The notes beneath the pieces were generated by a model. It ran no database searches. It had not been told where the DNA came from and worked only from the letters and a program-made list of their open reading frames with translations. DNA of 64,000 nucleotides, taken from the NCBI RefSeq assembly GCF_024172165.1, contig NZ_JAMZEB010000002.1, forward strand, positions 10,452,501 to 10,516,500, written 5' to 3'. Source of the stretch: Nonomuraea thailandensis. GTDB taxonomy: Bacteria; Actinomycetota; Actinomycetes; Streptosporangiales; Streptosporangiaceae. Positions 39,389-48,601 of the stretch are shown piece by piece (positions within the stretch are counted from its first letter, which is position 1; every line of letters starts with the position of its first letter). The position numbers and the translations under genes were made by a program.

Positions 39389-42334
39389 GTGAAGTACAGA
39401 CCTCCCATCCTTTTGACCCGCTTATCGAAACGCCTCGCGGTGGCCACGACCCTTGTCCTCGTGGCGGGTGTGACCTCGGCGATCACGGCCGCGCCCGCCC
39501 AGGCGGCAGTGGCGTGCGACGTGACGTACGCGGCCAACCAGTGGACGAGCGGCCAGAACCAGGGCGGCTTCACCGCCAACATCACGCTGAAGAACACCGG
39601 CGACCCCATCACCTCGTGGACGCTGGCCTTCGACTACCCGACCACCGGCCAGCGGTACACGCCGACCGGCTGGGGCGCGAACTGGAGCCAGTCCGGCACG
39701 CGCGTGACCGGCACCAACATGCCGTGGAACGGCAACCTGGCCACCGGCGCCTCCACCAACATCGGCTTCAACGGCACCTGGACGGGCAGCAACCCGAACC
39801 CGGCCTCGTTCAGCGTGAACGGCGTCACCTGCGGCGGCACCGGCACCGCGCCCACCGTGTCGCTGACCGCGCCGACCGCCGGCCAGACGTTCACCGCCCC
39901 GGCCACCGTGGCGATCTCCGCGAACGCCGCCGACGCCGACGGCACCGTGGCGAAGGTCGACTTCTACCAGGGCTCCACGCTGCTGGGCACCGACACCTCC
40001 TCGCCGTACGGCTACAGCTGGCAGAACGTGGCCGCCGGCAGCTACTCGATCACCGCCAGGGCGACCGACAACGCCGGCCTGGTCACCACCTCGGCCCCGG
40101 TCGGGATCACGGTCTCGCCGAACACGGGCCCGGCGCTCCTGGTGAGCCCGACGACCGTGTCCGTGCCCGAGACGGGCACCGCGACCTTCGGCGTGAAGCT
40201 GTCGCAGGCGCCGTCGTCGAACGTGACCGTCACCGCCGCCCGCGCCGGCGGGGACGCGGACCTCACGGTCGTCGCCCCCGCGACCAGGACGTTCACGCCG
40301 TCCAACTGGAACACCGAGCAGACCTTCACGCTCGGCGCGGCCGACGACGCCGACACGACCGCCGGCTCGGCCGTCATCCGCGTCAGCGCCACCGGCTACA
40401 CCGCCGTGGACGTCACCGCCAACGAGGCGGACGACGACGTCGGCGGCGACAACGTCTACGTGCAGCGGTTCGTCGAGCTCTACAACGAGCTCCACGACCC
40501 GGCCAACGGCTACTTCTCGCCCGAGGGCGTGCCGTACCACTCGATCGAGACCTTCATGGTCGAGGCGCCGGACCACGGGCACGAGACCACGTCCGAGGCC
40601 TACAGCTACTACCTGTGGCTGGAGGCGGCGTACGGGCGGGTGACCGGTGACTGGTCGAAGTTCAACGCCGCGTGGGCCTCGATGGAGAAGTACATCATCC
40701 CGGCCACCGCCGACCAGCCGACGAACTCCTTCTACAACGCCTCGAAGCCGGCGACGTACGCGCCCGAGCACAACACGATCAGCAACTACCCCTCGCAGCT
40801 CGACAGCGGCGTCTCGGTCGGCACCGACCCGATCGCGAGCGAGCTGCAGACCGCGTACGGCACCCGCGACATCTACGGCATGCACTGGCTGCTGGACGTC
40901 GACAACACCTACGGCTTCGGCCGCTGCGGCGACGGCACGACCAGGCCCGCCTACATCAACACCTACCAGCGCGGCCCTGAGGAGTCGGTCTTCGAGACGA
41001 TCCCGCAGCCGTCCTGCGACACCTTCGCCCACGGCGGCACCAACGGCTACCTGGACCTGTTCACCAAGGACGCCTCGTACGCCAAGCAGTGGAAGTACAC
41101 CAACGCCCCGGACGCCGACGCCCGCGCCGTCCAGGCCGCCTACTGGGCGCTGACCTGGGCCAAGGAGCAGAACAAGGCCGGGGACATCTCCGCCACCGTG
41201 GCCAAGGCCGCGAAGATGGGCGACTACCTGCGCTACGCGATGTACGACAAGTACTTCAAGCAGCCGGGGTGCACCAGCCCGTCGTGCCCGGCGGGCACCG
41301 GCAAGAACGCCTCCAACTACCTGCTGAGCTGGTACTACGCCTGGGGCGGCGCGACCGACTCCAGCGCCGGCTGGGCCTGGCGCATCGGCTCCAGCCACAA
41401 CCACTCCGGCTACCAGAACCCGTTCGCGGCCTGGGCGCTGTCCAACGTGAGCGAGCTCAAGCCGAAGAGCTCCACCGGCGCTACCGACTGGAGCACCAGC
41501 CTGACCCGCCAGCTGCAGTTCTACACCTGGCTGCAGTCGGCCGAGGGCGCCATCGCCGGTGGCGCCACCAACAGCTGGAACGGCAGCTACAGCGCGCCGC
41601 CCGCCAGCCTGCCGAAGTTCCACGGCATGGCCTACGACTGGCAGCCGGTCTACCACGACCCGCCGTCGAACCAGTGGTTCGGCTTCCAGGCGTGGACCAT
41701 GGACCGGGTGGCGCAGCTCTACTACGCCACCGGCAACGCCGACGCCAAGGCGCTGCTCGACAAGTGGGTGGCGTGGGCGCTGGACAACACCACGATCAAC
41801 GCCGACGGCAGCTACCAGATCCCCTCCACCCTGCGGTGGACGGGCCAGCCGGCCGGCAACTTCAACGCCACCACGGGCATGCCGCCGGCCAACCCCGGCC
41901 TGCACGTGACCGTCGTGGACCACACCCAGGACGTGGGCGTCGCCGGCGCGTACGCCAAGGTCCTGATGTACTACGCGGCCAAGGCCAACCACGCCGAGGC
42001 GCGCGACACCGCCAAGGCGCTGCTCGACGGCGTCTGGGACAACCGTGACGCCGAGGGCGTCTCGGTGCCGGAGACCAAGACCGACTACCAGCGCGTGGAC
42101 GACCCCGTCTACGTGCCGCCGGGCTGGACCGGCGAGATGCCCAACGGCGACCCGATCAACTCGAACTCCACGTTCCTGTCGATCAGGTCGTTCTACGAGG
42201 ACGACCCGGACTGGCCGAAGGTCCAGGCGTTCCTGAACGGCACCGGCCCCGCGCCGGTCTTCAACTACCACCGGTTCTGGGCGCAGGTGGACGTCGCCGT
42301 CGCCCTGGCCGAGTACGGGCGGCTCTTCCCGTGA
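39389..42334 (+). CDS. secreted GH48 reducing-end cellobiohydrolase with CBM2
   Basis: A 981-residue exported processive cellulase. GTG at 39389 follows GGAGA by five bases and gives a signal peptide ending AQAA. Residues 35-140 are a CBM2 very like that of the GH6 enzyme. Residues 145-235 are an Ig-like (Big_9) module, 240-345 a Calx-beta-like module. Residues 350-981 are the GH48 domain: FVELYNELHDPANGYFS, then MVEAPDHGHETTSEAYSYYLWLEA in parts, which holds the acid Glu, and late FNYHRFWAQVDVAVALAEYG. GH48 enzymes attack cellulose from reducing ends and are usually the most abundant exocellulase. The stop overlaps the GH9 start. Confidence 0.96.
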   Translation: MKYRPPILLTRLSKRLAVATTLVLVAGVTSAITAAPAQAAVACDVTYAANQWTSGQNQGGFTANITLKNTGDPITSWTLAFDYPTTGQRYTPTGWGANWSQSGTRVTGTNMPWNGNLATGASTNIGFNGTWTGSNPNPASFSVNGVTCGGTGTAPTVSLTAPTAGQTFTAPATVAISANAADADGTVAKVDFYQGSTLLGTDTSSPYGYSWQNVAAGSYSITARATDNAGLVTTSAPVGITVSPNTGPALLVSPTTVSVPETGTATFGVKLSQAPSSNVTVTAARAGGDADLTVVAPATRTFTPSNWNTEQTFTLGAADDADTTAGSAVIRVSATGYTAVDVTANEADDDVGGDNVYVQRFVELYNELHDPANGYFSPEGVPYHSIETFMVEAPDHGHETTSEAYSYYLWLEAAYGRVTGDWSKFNAAWASMEKYIIPATADQPTNSFYNASKPATYAPEHNTISNYPSQLDSGVSVGTDPIASELQTAYGTRDIYGMHWLLDVDNTYGFGRCGDGTTRPAYINTYQRGPEESVFETIPQPSCDTFAHGGTNGYLDLFTKDASYAKQWKYTNAPDADARAVQAAYWALTWAKEQNKAGDISATVAKAAKMGDYLRYAMYDKYFKQPGCTSPSCPAGTGKNASNYLLSWYYAWGGATDSSAGWAWRIGSSHNHSGYQNPFAAWALSNVSELKPKSSTGATDWSTSLTRQLQFYTWLQSAEGAIAGGATNSWNGSYSAPPASLPKFHGMAYDWQPVYHDPPSNQWFGFQAWTMDRVAQLYYATGNADAKALLDKWVAWALDNTTINADGSYQIPSTLRWTGQPAGNFNATTGMPPANPGLHVTVVDHTQDVGVAGAYAKVLMYYAAKANHAEARDTAKALLDGVWDNRDAEGVSVPETKTDYQRVDDPVYVPPGWTGEMPNGDPINSNSTFLSIRSFYEDDPDWPKVQAFLNGTGPAPVFNYHRFWAQVDVAVALAEYGRLFP

Positions 42335-45120
42335 TCCGAAAGGCAGCTCTGATCGCTGCGGCGTCGCTGGTCCTGCCCCTCTTCGCAGGGGTGGGGCCGG
42401 CGGCCTCCGCCGCCGACGCAGTCGCGCCCGCCTTCGCCTACGGCGAGGCGCTGCAGAAGTCGCTGTGGTTCTACGAGGCCCAGCAGTCGGGCGCGCTGCC
42501 CGACTGGAACCGCGTCTCCTGGCGCGGCGACTCGGGCCTGGACGACGGCGATGACGTGGGCGTGGACCTCACGGGCGGCTGGTACGACGCGGGCGACCAC
42601 GTCAAGTTCGGCTTCCCGATGGCGTTCTCGGCCACCATGCTGGCCTGGGGCGCGGTGGAGTACCGCGACGCGTACGCGGGCTCCGGCCAGCTCACCCACC
42701 TGCTCAACAACCTCAAGTTCGTCAACGACTACTTCATCAAGGCCCACCCGTCGCCGAACGTGCTCTACGGGCAGGTCGGCAACGGCGGCGCGGACCACGC
42801 CTGGTGGGGCCCGGCCGAGGCGATGGCGATGAACCGGCCGGCGTACCGGATCGACGCCTCGTGCGGCGGGTCGGACCTGGCGGGCGAGACGGCGGCGGCG
42901 ATGGCGGCCTCCTCGATCGTCTTCCGCCCGACGAACCCCTCGTACGCCGACACGCTGGTGACGCACGCCAAGCAGCTCTACTCCTTCGCCGACACCGTCA
43001 GGAAGAAGTACAGCGAGTGCATCACCGACGCCTCCAGCTTCTACAACTCCTGGAGCGGCTTCAACGACGAGCTGGTGTGGGGCGCGATCTGGCTCTACCG
43101 GGCCACGAACGACGCCTCGTACCTGGCCAAGGCCGAGAGCGGCTACGCCGGCCTGGGCACCGAGCCGCAGAGCACCACCAAGTCGTACAAGTGGACGATC
43201 GCCTGGGACGACAAGTCGTACGGCGCGTACGTGCTGCTGCACAAGCTGACCGGCAAGCAGCAGTACCTGGACGACGCCAACCGCTGGCTCGACTTCTGGA
43301 CGGTCGGCGTGAACGGCCAGAAGGTCGCGTACTCGCCGGGCGGCCAGGCCGTCCTGGACCGGTGGGGCTCGCTGCGCTACGCGGCCAACACCGCGTTCGC
43401 GGCGCTCGTGCACAGCGACACGATCACCGACGCCACGCGTAAGACCCGATACCACGACTTCGCGGTACGGCAGATCGACTACGCGCTCGGCGACAACCCG
43501 CGCAACTCCTCCTACGTGGTCGGCTTCGGCGCGAACCCGCCGAAGAACCCGCACCACCGCACGGCGCACGGCTCGTGGACCGACCAGATCACCAACCCCG
43601 AGCAGACCCGCCACACCCTGTACGGCGCGCTCGTCGGCGGCCCGCCGAGCCCCGACGACGCCTACACCGACAAGCGCGACGACTACGTCATGAACGAGGT
43701 CGCCACCGACTACAACGCCGGCTTCACCAGCGCCCTGGCCCGCCTCTACAAGGAGTACGGCGGCGCGCCGTCGGCGAGCTTCCCGGTGGCGGAGACCCCG
43801 GACGGGCCCGAGATCTTCGTCGAGGCGGGCGTGAACGCCTCGGGGAGCAACTTCACCGAGATCAAGGCGCTGGTCCGCAACCAGTCGGCCTGGCCCGCCA
43901 GGGTCCTGTCCGACGGCTCGTTCCGCTACTACTTCACCCTCGACGGCTCGACGACCGCCTCGCAGATCAGCGTGTCGTCGGCCTACACGCAGTGCAAGGC
44001 GCCGACGCTGCACCAGGCGAGCGGCAGCACGTACTACGTGTCGATCGACTGCTCGGGCCAGGCCATCGCGCCCGCCGGGCAGTCACAGCACCGCAGGGAG
44101 GTGCAGTTCAGGATCAGCAGCTCGGGGACCTGGGACCCGGCCAACGACTGGTCCTACCAGGACATCCCGACCACGCCGGGCACGACGCCGGTGCGTACGG
44201 ACAACATCACCCTCCACAGCGGCGCCACCAAGATCTGGGGTGAGCCGCCGGGTCCGGTGGAAGAGGACACCGCGGCGCCCAGCAAGCCGGGCAAGCCCGC
44301 CGTCTCGGCGATCACGGGCTCCTCGGCCAGGCTGAGCTGGACCGCTTCCACCGACAACGTCGGCGTGACCGGCTATGACGTCTACCTGGGGTCCACCAAG
44401 GTAGGCACGGCCACCACGGCGTCGTTCGACCTGAGCGCGCTCACCCCTGCCACGGACTACACCGCCCACGTGGTGGCGAAGGACGCGGCAGGCAACACCT
44501 CGGCGCAGTCCGACAGCACGGCGTTCACCACCTCGGACACGGTGGACGGGACGCCGCCCAGCAGGCCTGGCAAGCCCTCGGTGTCCGGGATCACCGCCAC
44601 GGGCGCGCGGGTGAGCTGGGCGGCGTCCACGGACGACGTCGGCGTGACCGGCTATGACGTCTACCTGGGGTCCACCAAGGCAGGCACGGCCACGACGACG
44701 TCGTTCGACCTGACCGGGCTGACGCCCGGCACCGCGTACACGGTGACCGTGGTGGCCAGGGACGCGGCGGGCAACAGCTCGGCCGCCTCCGAGGGCACCG
44801 CGTTCACCACCACCGACGCGCCGGCCGGCGGGTGCACGGCCACCTACAAGGTGGTCAACTCGTGGAGCGGCGCGTACCAGGCAGAGGTGACGGTGAAGAA
44901 CGCCGGCACGTCCGCGACCGGCGCGTGGACGGTCACCTGGAGCTCCCAGAGCTCGATCACCCAGCTCTGGGGCGGCAGGCACACCGTGTCCGGCGGGACG
45001 GTGACGGTCAGGAACGAGGCGTGGAACGGCGCGCTCGCGCCGAACGCGACCACCACGTTCGGCTTCATCGCCAACGGCACGTCCGCCACTCCGGACCCGA
45101 TCACCTGCACCCCGGCCTGA
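42331..45120 (+). CDS. secreted GH9 endo/processive cellulase with CBM3c, two FnIII and CBM2
   Basis: A 929-residue exported cellulase starting with GTG at 42331, overlapping the GH48 stop (GTGA). After a 27-residue signal peptide, residues 33-475 are the GH9 barrel with GGWYDAGDHVKFGFPMA (catalytic Asp pair) and NEVATDYNAGF (acid Glu). Residues 485-625 are a CBM3c, which together with GH9 gives processive endocellulases. Two near-identical fibronectin III repeats (about 645-725 and 738-820) lead to a C-terminal CBM2 (832-929). Same operon as GH48, under the operator at 39351; two terminator hairpins follow. Confidence 0.96.
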   Translation: MIRKAALIAAASLVLPLFAGVGPAASAADAVAPAFAYGEALQKSLWFYEAQQSGALPDWNRVSWRGDSGLDDGDDVGVDLTGGWYDAGDHVKFGFPMAFSATMLAWGAVEYRDAYAGSGQLTHLLNNLKFVNDYFIKAHPSPNVLYGQVGNGGADHAWWGPAEAMAMNRPAYRIDASCGGSDLAGETAAAMAASSIVFRPTNPSYADTLVTHAKQLYSFADTVRKKYSECITDASSFYNSWSGFNDELVWGAIWLYRATNDASYLAKAESGYAGLGTEPQSTTKSYKWTIAWDDKSYGAYVLLHKLTGKQQYLDDANRWLDFWTVGVNGQKVAYSPGGQAVLDRWGSLRYAANTAFAALVHSDTITDATRKTRYHDFAVRQIDYALGDNPRNSSYVVGFGANPPKNPHHRTAHGSWTDQITNPEQTRHTLYGALVGGPPSPDDAYTDKRDDYVMNEVATDYNAGFTSALARLYKEYGGAPSASFPVAETPDGPEIFVEAGVNASGSNFTEIKALVRNQSAWPARVLSDGSFRYYFTLDGSTTASQISVSSAYTQCKAPTLHQASGSTYYVSIDCSGQAIAPAGQSQHRREVQFRISSSGTWDPANDWSYQDIPTTPGTTPVRTDNITLHSGATKIWGEPPGPVEEDTAAPSKPGKPAVSAITGSSARLSWTASTDNVGVTGYDVYLGSTKVGTATTASFDLSALTPATDYTAHVVAKDAAGNTSAQSDSTAFTTSDTVDGTPPSRPGKPSVSGITATGARVSWAASTDDVGVTGYDVYLGSTKAGTATTTSFDLTGLTPGTAYTVTVVARDAAGNSSAASEGTAFTTTDAPAGGCTATYKVVNSWSGAYQAEVTVKNAGTSATGAWTVTWSSQSSITQLWGGRHTVSGGTVTVRNEAWNGALAPNATTTFGFIANGTSATPDPITCTPA

Positions 45121-45128
45121 CCGAGACC

Positions 45129-45158
45129 CCGCCCCCGCCGCAGGAGCGGCGGGGGCGG
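45129..45158 (+). terminator. GC-rich hairpin after the GH9 gene
   Basis: CCGCCCCCGCCGC (45129-45141) pairs perfectly with GCGGCGGGGGCGG (45146-45158) across a four-base loop, nine bases after the stop. Confidence 0.6.
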
Positions 45159-45251
45159 CTCCAACTGAACCGCCCGATCAACAGGTGCGTATGAGGAGGT
45201 GAGGCACTAACCCATCCATCCCTGCCCGACAGCCATCCCCGCCCGGATGGC

Positions 45252-45293
45252 ACGGACGCGGCCGAAACCTCCACTTCGGCCGCGTCCGTTTTT
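45252..45293 (+). terminator. Rho-independent terminator between GH9 and the convergent LPMO operon
   Basis: ACGGACGCGGCCGAA (45252-45266) pairs perfectly over 15 bases with TTCGGCCGCGTCCGT (45275-45289), followed by further T residues to 45293. The T-run serves the plus-strand transcript. Confidence 0.85.
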
Positions 45294-45298
45294 ATGCG

Positions 45299-45823
45299 CT
45301 ATTTCGCTGTCGAGGAGGCCAGCGCGAACCGCTCGCGCGCGGCCTCGATCGCCGCGTCGTCCGAGAACTCCTCGAAGGCCGGCGTGTGGTACCGCTCGGG
45401 GATGAGCTGCCTGACCCGGTCCGGGTAGCCGGCGCCGGCCTTGGGCACCCGCACCTCCGGCGGGATGTCGATCTTCACGGCGATCGGCCCCGAGGCCCGT
45501 ACGGAGGCCGCCCAGTCGGGGCTCTCCCCGGTGATCGCGCACATGTGACGGGCGTAGACCCACCGCACCTCGATCAGCGAGGCGGCGTTCGGGGGCTCGG
45601 TGCCGAAAGGCTCCACGGCGCACACGACGCCGGATTCGAAGCTGTGCCCGTGGGCGTGGTGCTCGCCTGGCGAGGCCTGCTCGAGAATCAGGGTCACCTG
45701 GGCGGCGAGCTCGTCGTTGAGCGTCGATGACGGCTGCCTGGCAACGAAGAACGTCACCCCGGCCAGCACGACGCCGGCCAGGGTGACGATCGCCGCGATG
45801 AGCCCGCGACGGGTTTTGATCAC
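45299..45823 (-). CDS. membrane-anchored hypothetical protein coupled to the LPMO gene
   Basis: A 174-residue protein with one N-terminal hydrophobic segment (residues 8-28) and an extracytoplasmic part. The outer part holds a His-rich stretch PGEHHAHGHSFESG, two Cys (in VVCAVEP and HMCAITG), and an ending VRQLIPERYHTPAFEEF. GTG at 45823 overlaps the stop of the LPMO gene, so it is translated from the same mRNA. I do not know the family. The His cluster and the coupling to a copper enzyme raise the possibility of a copper-related role, which is only an inference. Confidence 0.7.
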   Translation of the reverse strand: MIKTRRGLIAAIVTLAGVVLAGVTFFVARQPSSTLNDELAAQVTLILEQASPGEHHAHGHSFESGVVCAVEPFGTEPPNAASLIEVRWVYARHMCAITGESPDWAASVRASGPIAVKIDIPPEVRVPKAGAGYPDRVRQLIPERYHTPAFEEFSDDAAIEAARERFALASSTAK

Positions 45824-46881
45824 GGGCTGGTACAGGTCAGGGTCGGGGCGGTGGCCGGGACCGAGCCTGTCGCGTTGAACCCGAACGCGGTGGACGCGTT
45901 CGGCGCGAGCTGCCCGTTGTAGGTGGCGTTCTTGACGGTCACGTTGGGCGCCTGTGTGGTCAGCACGCCGTTCCAGGGTGAGCCGTCGAAGCCCTCACCG
46001 TTGCCGTAGGTCCACTTGACCGTCCAGCCGTTGATCGAGCTCGTGCTGGTGTTCTTGACGGTCACCTCGCCCTGGAAGTGGCCGGCCCAGCCGGTGTTGG
46101 TGGCCTTCCACGTGGCCGTGCAGGAGCCCGTGGGCACCGGGTCGGTGGGCGTCACCGTGGGGCTCGGGCCGGGGGTGCTGCCGCCGGGGCCGACCCCGGT
46201 GACCTGGCCGTTGCCGCCGTCGAAGGTGACGTCGGAGCAGCTGTAGAAGTTCTCGTTGCTGTCCGAGCGGATCCAGTGGGTGAAGATGATGTGCCGGCCG
46301 CTCTTGCCGGACGGGAGCTGGGCGTTCCAGTAGTAGTAGTTGAGCCCGCCGGCGCCGCCGGACTTGGGCGGGTTGGTGACGCTGCCGAACGGCTCCAGGT
46401 CGGACCACTTCAGCGGCGCGTTCGGGTTCCAGCCGTTCTTGGTGACGTAGTAGTTGAACGCGCCGGGGTGCTCGGCCCAGTTGCTGTGCCGCATCTGGAT
46501 GGTGGCCCCGGAGGTCAAGTGGGTCAGCGGCCAGTCGGACCGGACCGCGTTGTAGGCCGAGAAGTCGTAGGGCCCGCCGGTGCCGCCGCTGCAGATCTGC
46601 CCGTCGGGGATGAATCCGGTGGTCCGGCCGGCGCCGTCGGAGCGCAGCACCGCGAACCAGTTGTACAAGGGGGTCGCGCCGCTCTGGTTGACGGCGGAGG
46701 CGCACGCCGGGTTGTAGGGGAGGATCTGGCCGTTGTCCCGCAGCCCGTCCTGCCAGCACAGGAACGTACGGCTGCCGGGGAACATCGACACGCCGTGGGC
46801 CTGCGCCTGAGTAGGCGCCATCAAGACAGAGGTGATCAGGACCAGGACGGCGGTGATCGCCGCCGACTTGAAGAACTTCAT
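45820..46881 (-). CDS. AA10 lytic polysaccharide monooxygenase with CBM2
   Basis: A 353-residue exported copper enzyme. Residues 1-28 are a signal peptide ending AQA, so His29 becomes the N-terminal ligand of the histidine brace (HGVSMFPGSRTFLCW). The second His is in HSNWAEHPGAFNYYVT. The AA10 domain ends near residue 225; after a Pro/Thr linker residues 250-353 form a CBM2. The family cleaves crystalline cellulose or chitin oxidatively; the CBM2 and cellulase neighbours favour cellulose. ATG at 46881 follows AAGGGA. It is divergent from the GH12 gene. Confidence 0.95.
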   Translation of the reverse strand: MKFFKSAAITAVLVLITSVLMAPTQAQAHGVSMFPGSRTFLCWQDGLRDNGQILPYNPACASAVNQSGATPLYNWFAVLRSDGAGRTTGFIPDGQICSGGTGGPYDFSAYNAVRSDWPLTHLTSGATIQMRHSNWAEHPGAFNYYVTKNGWNPNAPLKWSDLEPFGSVTNPPKSGGAGGLNYYYWNAQLPSGKSGRHIIFTHWIRSDSNENFYSCSDVTFDGGNGQVTGVGPGGSTPGPSPTVTPTDPVPTGSCTATWKATNTGWAGHFQGEVTVKNTSTSSINGWTVKWTYGNGEGFDGSPWNGVLTTQAPNVTVKNATYNGQLAPNASTAFGFNATGSVPATAPTLTCTSP

Positions 46882-46980
46882 GGGGATTCCCTTGCGCTGA
46901 CGACAGAGGAAACCTGCCCACGACCTGCCCGCCCGGCCTGCGCATTGAATCACGCGCGGCGCGGATCCGACAACGTTCAG

Positions 46981-46991
46981 TGAAACTTTCA
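46981..46991. promoter_or_regulatory. palindrome TGAAACTTTCA between the LPMO and GH12 genes
   Basis: Same 11-base core as at 39254-39264 between GH6 and GH48. It lies 100 bases before the LPMO start, next to a candidate -35 (TTGTCG on the minus strand). Confidence 0.45.
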
Positions 46992-47092
46992 GCCGATCTT
47001 GGTCACGGTTTCCGCTGGTGGCCTGGCCCGCTCTGCCTCCGCGGCGTGCGTACGTGCTTGCCGCGTTCGTGACCCGCAAGGAGGCTGAATGC

Positions 47093-47106
47093 TGGGAGCG
47101 CTCCCA
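47093..47106. promoter_or_regulatory. CebR/CelR-type operator before GH12
   Basis: TGGGAGCGCTCCCA, 37 bases before the GH12 start. The LPMO start is 211 bases away on the other side, so its control by this site is less certain. Confidence 0.9.
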
Positions 47107-47143
47107 CTACACTCCCCTGTCAGAGAGGCGGGAGCAACACGCC

Positions 47144-48508
47144 ATGAGGCACGCGCACATCCACCTGATCATCGGGGCGTTACTCGCCCTCGGCCTGTTC
47201 GCCGTTCCGGCCCAGGCCGCGCCGGTGATCTGCGAGAAGTACGGCTCCACGAGCATCCAGAGCAACCGCTACATCGTGCAGAACAACGTCTGGGGCGCCG
47301 ACACCGCACAGTGCATCGACGTCAACCAGAGCGGCGGCTTCACCGTCACCCAGGCCGCGCACAACAACTCCACCAGCGGCGCCCCCGCCGGCTACCCGTC
47401 GATCTACGCCGGCTGCCACTACGCCAACTGCACCACGGGCAGCAACCTGCCCATGCAGGCCAGCGCCTCGGGCTTCGCCGCGCTGCGCAGCAGCGTCAGC
47501 ATGACGTACCCGGGCTCGGGCACCTACAACGCCTCCTACGACCTGTGGTTCGACCCCACGCCCCGCACCGACGGCCAGAACACCGGCGCCGAGCTGATGA
47601 TCTGGCTCAACCGGCAGGGCTCCATCCAGCCGATCGGCTCCCAGGTAGGCACCGTGAACCTGGCCGGCGCGACGTGGCAGGTCTGGTTCGGCAACATCGG
47701 CTGGAACGTGATCTCGTACGTGCGCTCCTCGCCCACGACCTCGCTCGACTTCACCATCGACACCTTCTACTCCGACGTGGTCAGCCGGGGCTACGGCCAG
47801 CGGTCGTGGTACCTGACCAGCGTGCAGGCCGGCTTCGAGCCCTGGATCGGCGGCGCCGGCCTGTCGGTCGGCTCCTTCTCGTTCGGCACGGGCGGCGGCA
47901 CCGGCGACCAGACCCCACCGAGCACCCCCGGCACGCCGACGGCCTCGAACGTCACCTCGTCCTCGGCCACCCTCACCTGGGCGGCCTCCACCGACAACGT
48001 GGGCGTGGCCGGCTATGACGTGCTGCGCGCCACCGGCGACACCTTCACCCGGGTCGGCGGCGGCACCTCCACCTCCTTCACCGACACCGCTCTCAGCCCG
48101 TCCACCACCTACCGCTACCGGATCAGGGCCAGGGACGCAGCGGGCAACGTCTCGCCCGACTCGGCCGCCGTCACGGTGACCACCCAGCCGGGCACCGGCG
48201 GCGGAGGCTGCGCCGTCACGCCCACCACCCAGACCGCCTGGAACAACGGGTACGTCATCCAGCCGGTCACCGTCACCAACCGCGGCACGTCCGCGCTGAA
48301 CGGCTGGACGGTCACGTTCCCGCTGCCGTCCGGTCACACGATCACCGGCATCTGGAACGCGAGCTACACCGTCAGCGGCGGCACGGTGACGGTCAGGAGC
48401 CTGGCCCACAACGGGAGCCTGGCGCCCGGGGCCGGCACCTCGTTCGGCTACCAGGCCTCGCGGCCGAGCGGGAACACACAGGTGCCCAGCGGATACACCT
48501 GCGCATGA
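47144..48508 (+). CDS. secreted GH12 endoglucanase with FnIII and CBM2
   Basis: A 454-residue exported enzyme. Residues 1-25 are a signal peptide ending AQA. Residues 28-245 are a GH12 jelly roll: CEKYGSTSIQSNRYIVQNNVWG in parts, the nucleophile Glu in NTGAELMIWLN and the acid/base Glu in QAGFEPWIGG. Residues 262-345 are a fibronectin III module like those of the GH9 enzyme, and residues 355-454 a CBM2. The enzyme is expected to cut cellulose or mixed-linkage glucans internally. ATG at 47144 is used because the signal peptide starts there; upstream in-frame codons run through the operator. Confidence 0.95.
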   Translation: MRHAHIHLIIGALLALGLFAVPAQAAPVICEKYGSTSIQSNRYIVQNNVWGADTAQCIDVNQSGGFTVTQAAHNNSTSGAPAGYPSIYAGCHYANCTTGSNLPMQASASGFAALRSSVSMTYPGSGTYNASYDLWFDPTPRTDGQNTGAELMIWLNRQGSIQPIGSQVGTVNLAGATWQVWFGNIGWNVISYVRSSPTTSLDFTIDTFYSDVVSRGYGQRSWYLTSVQAGFEPWIGGAGLSVGSFSFGTGGGTGDQTPPSTPGTPTASNVTSSSATLTWAASTDNVGVAGYDVLRATGDTFTRVGGGTSTSFTDTALSPSTTYRYRIRARDAAGNVSPDSAAVTVTTQPGTGGGGCAVTPTTQTAWNNGYVIQPVTVTNRGTSALNGWTVTFPLPSGHTITGIWNASYTVSGGTVTVRSLAHNGSLAPGAGTSFGYQASRPSGNTQVPSGYTCA

Positions 48509-48556
48509 GGACTCGCGCGGGCACGTCGCTTTGCGAGGGGCCCGGCCCGCGCGATG

Positions 48557-48587
48557 GAGGGGTACGGCTGGTGCTGCCGTACCCCTC
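48557..48587. terminator. hairpin between the convergent GH12 and kinase genes
   Basis: GAGGGGTACGGC (48557-48568) pairs perfectly with GCCGTACCCCTC (48576-48587) across a seven-base loop. It can serve both strands. Confidence 0.65.
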
Positions 48588-48601
48588 ATCAATCGTGCTC
48601 G

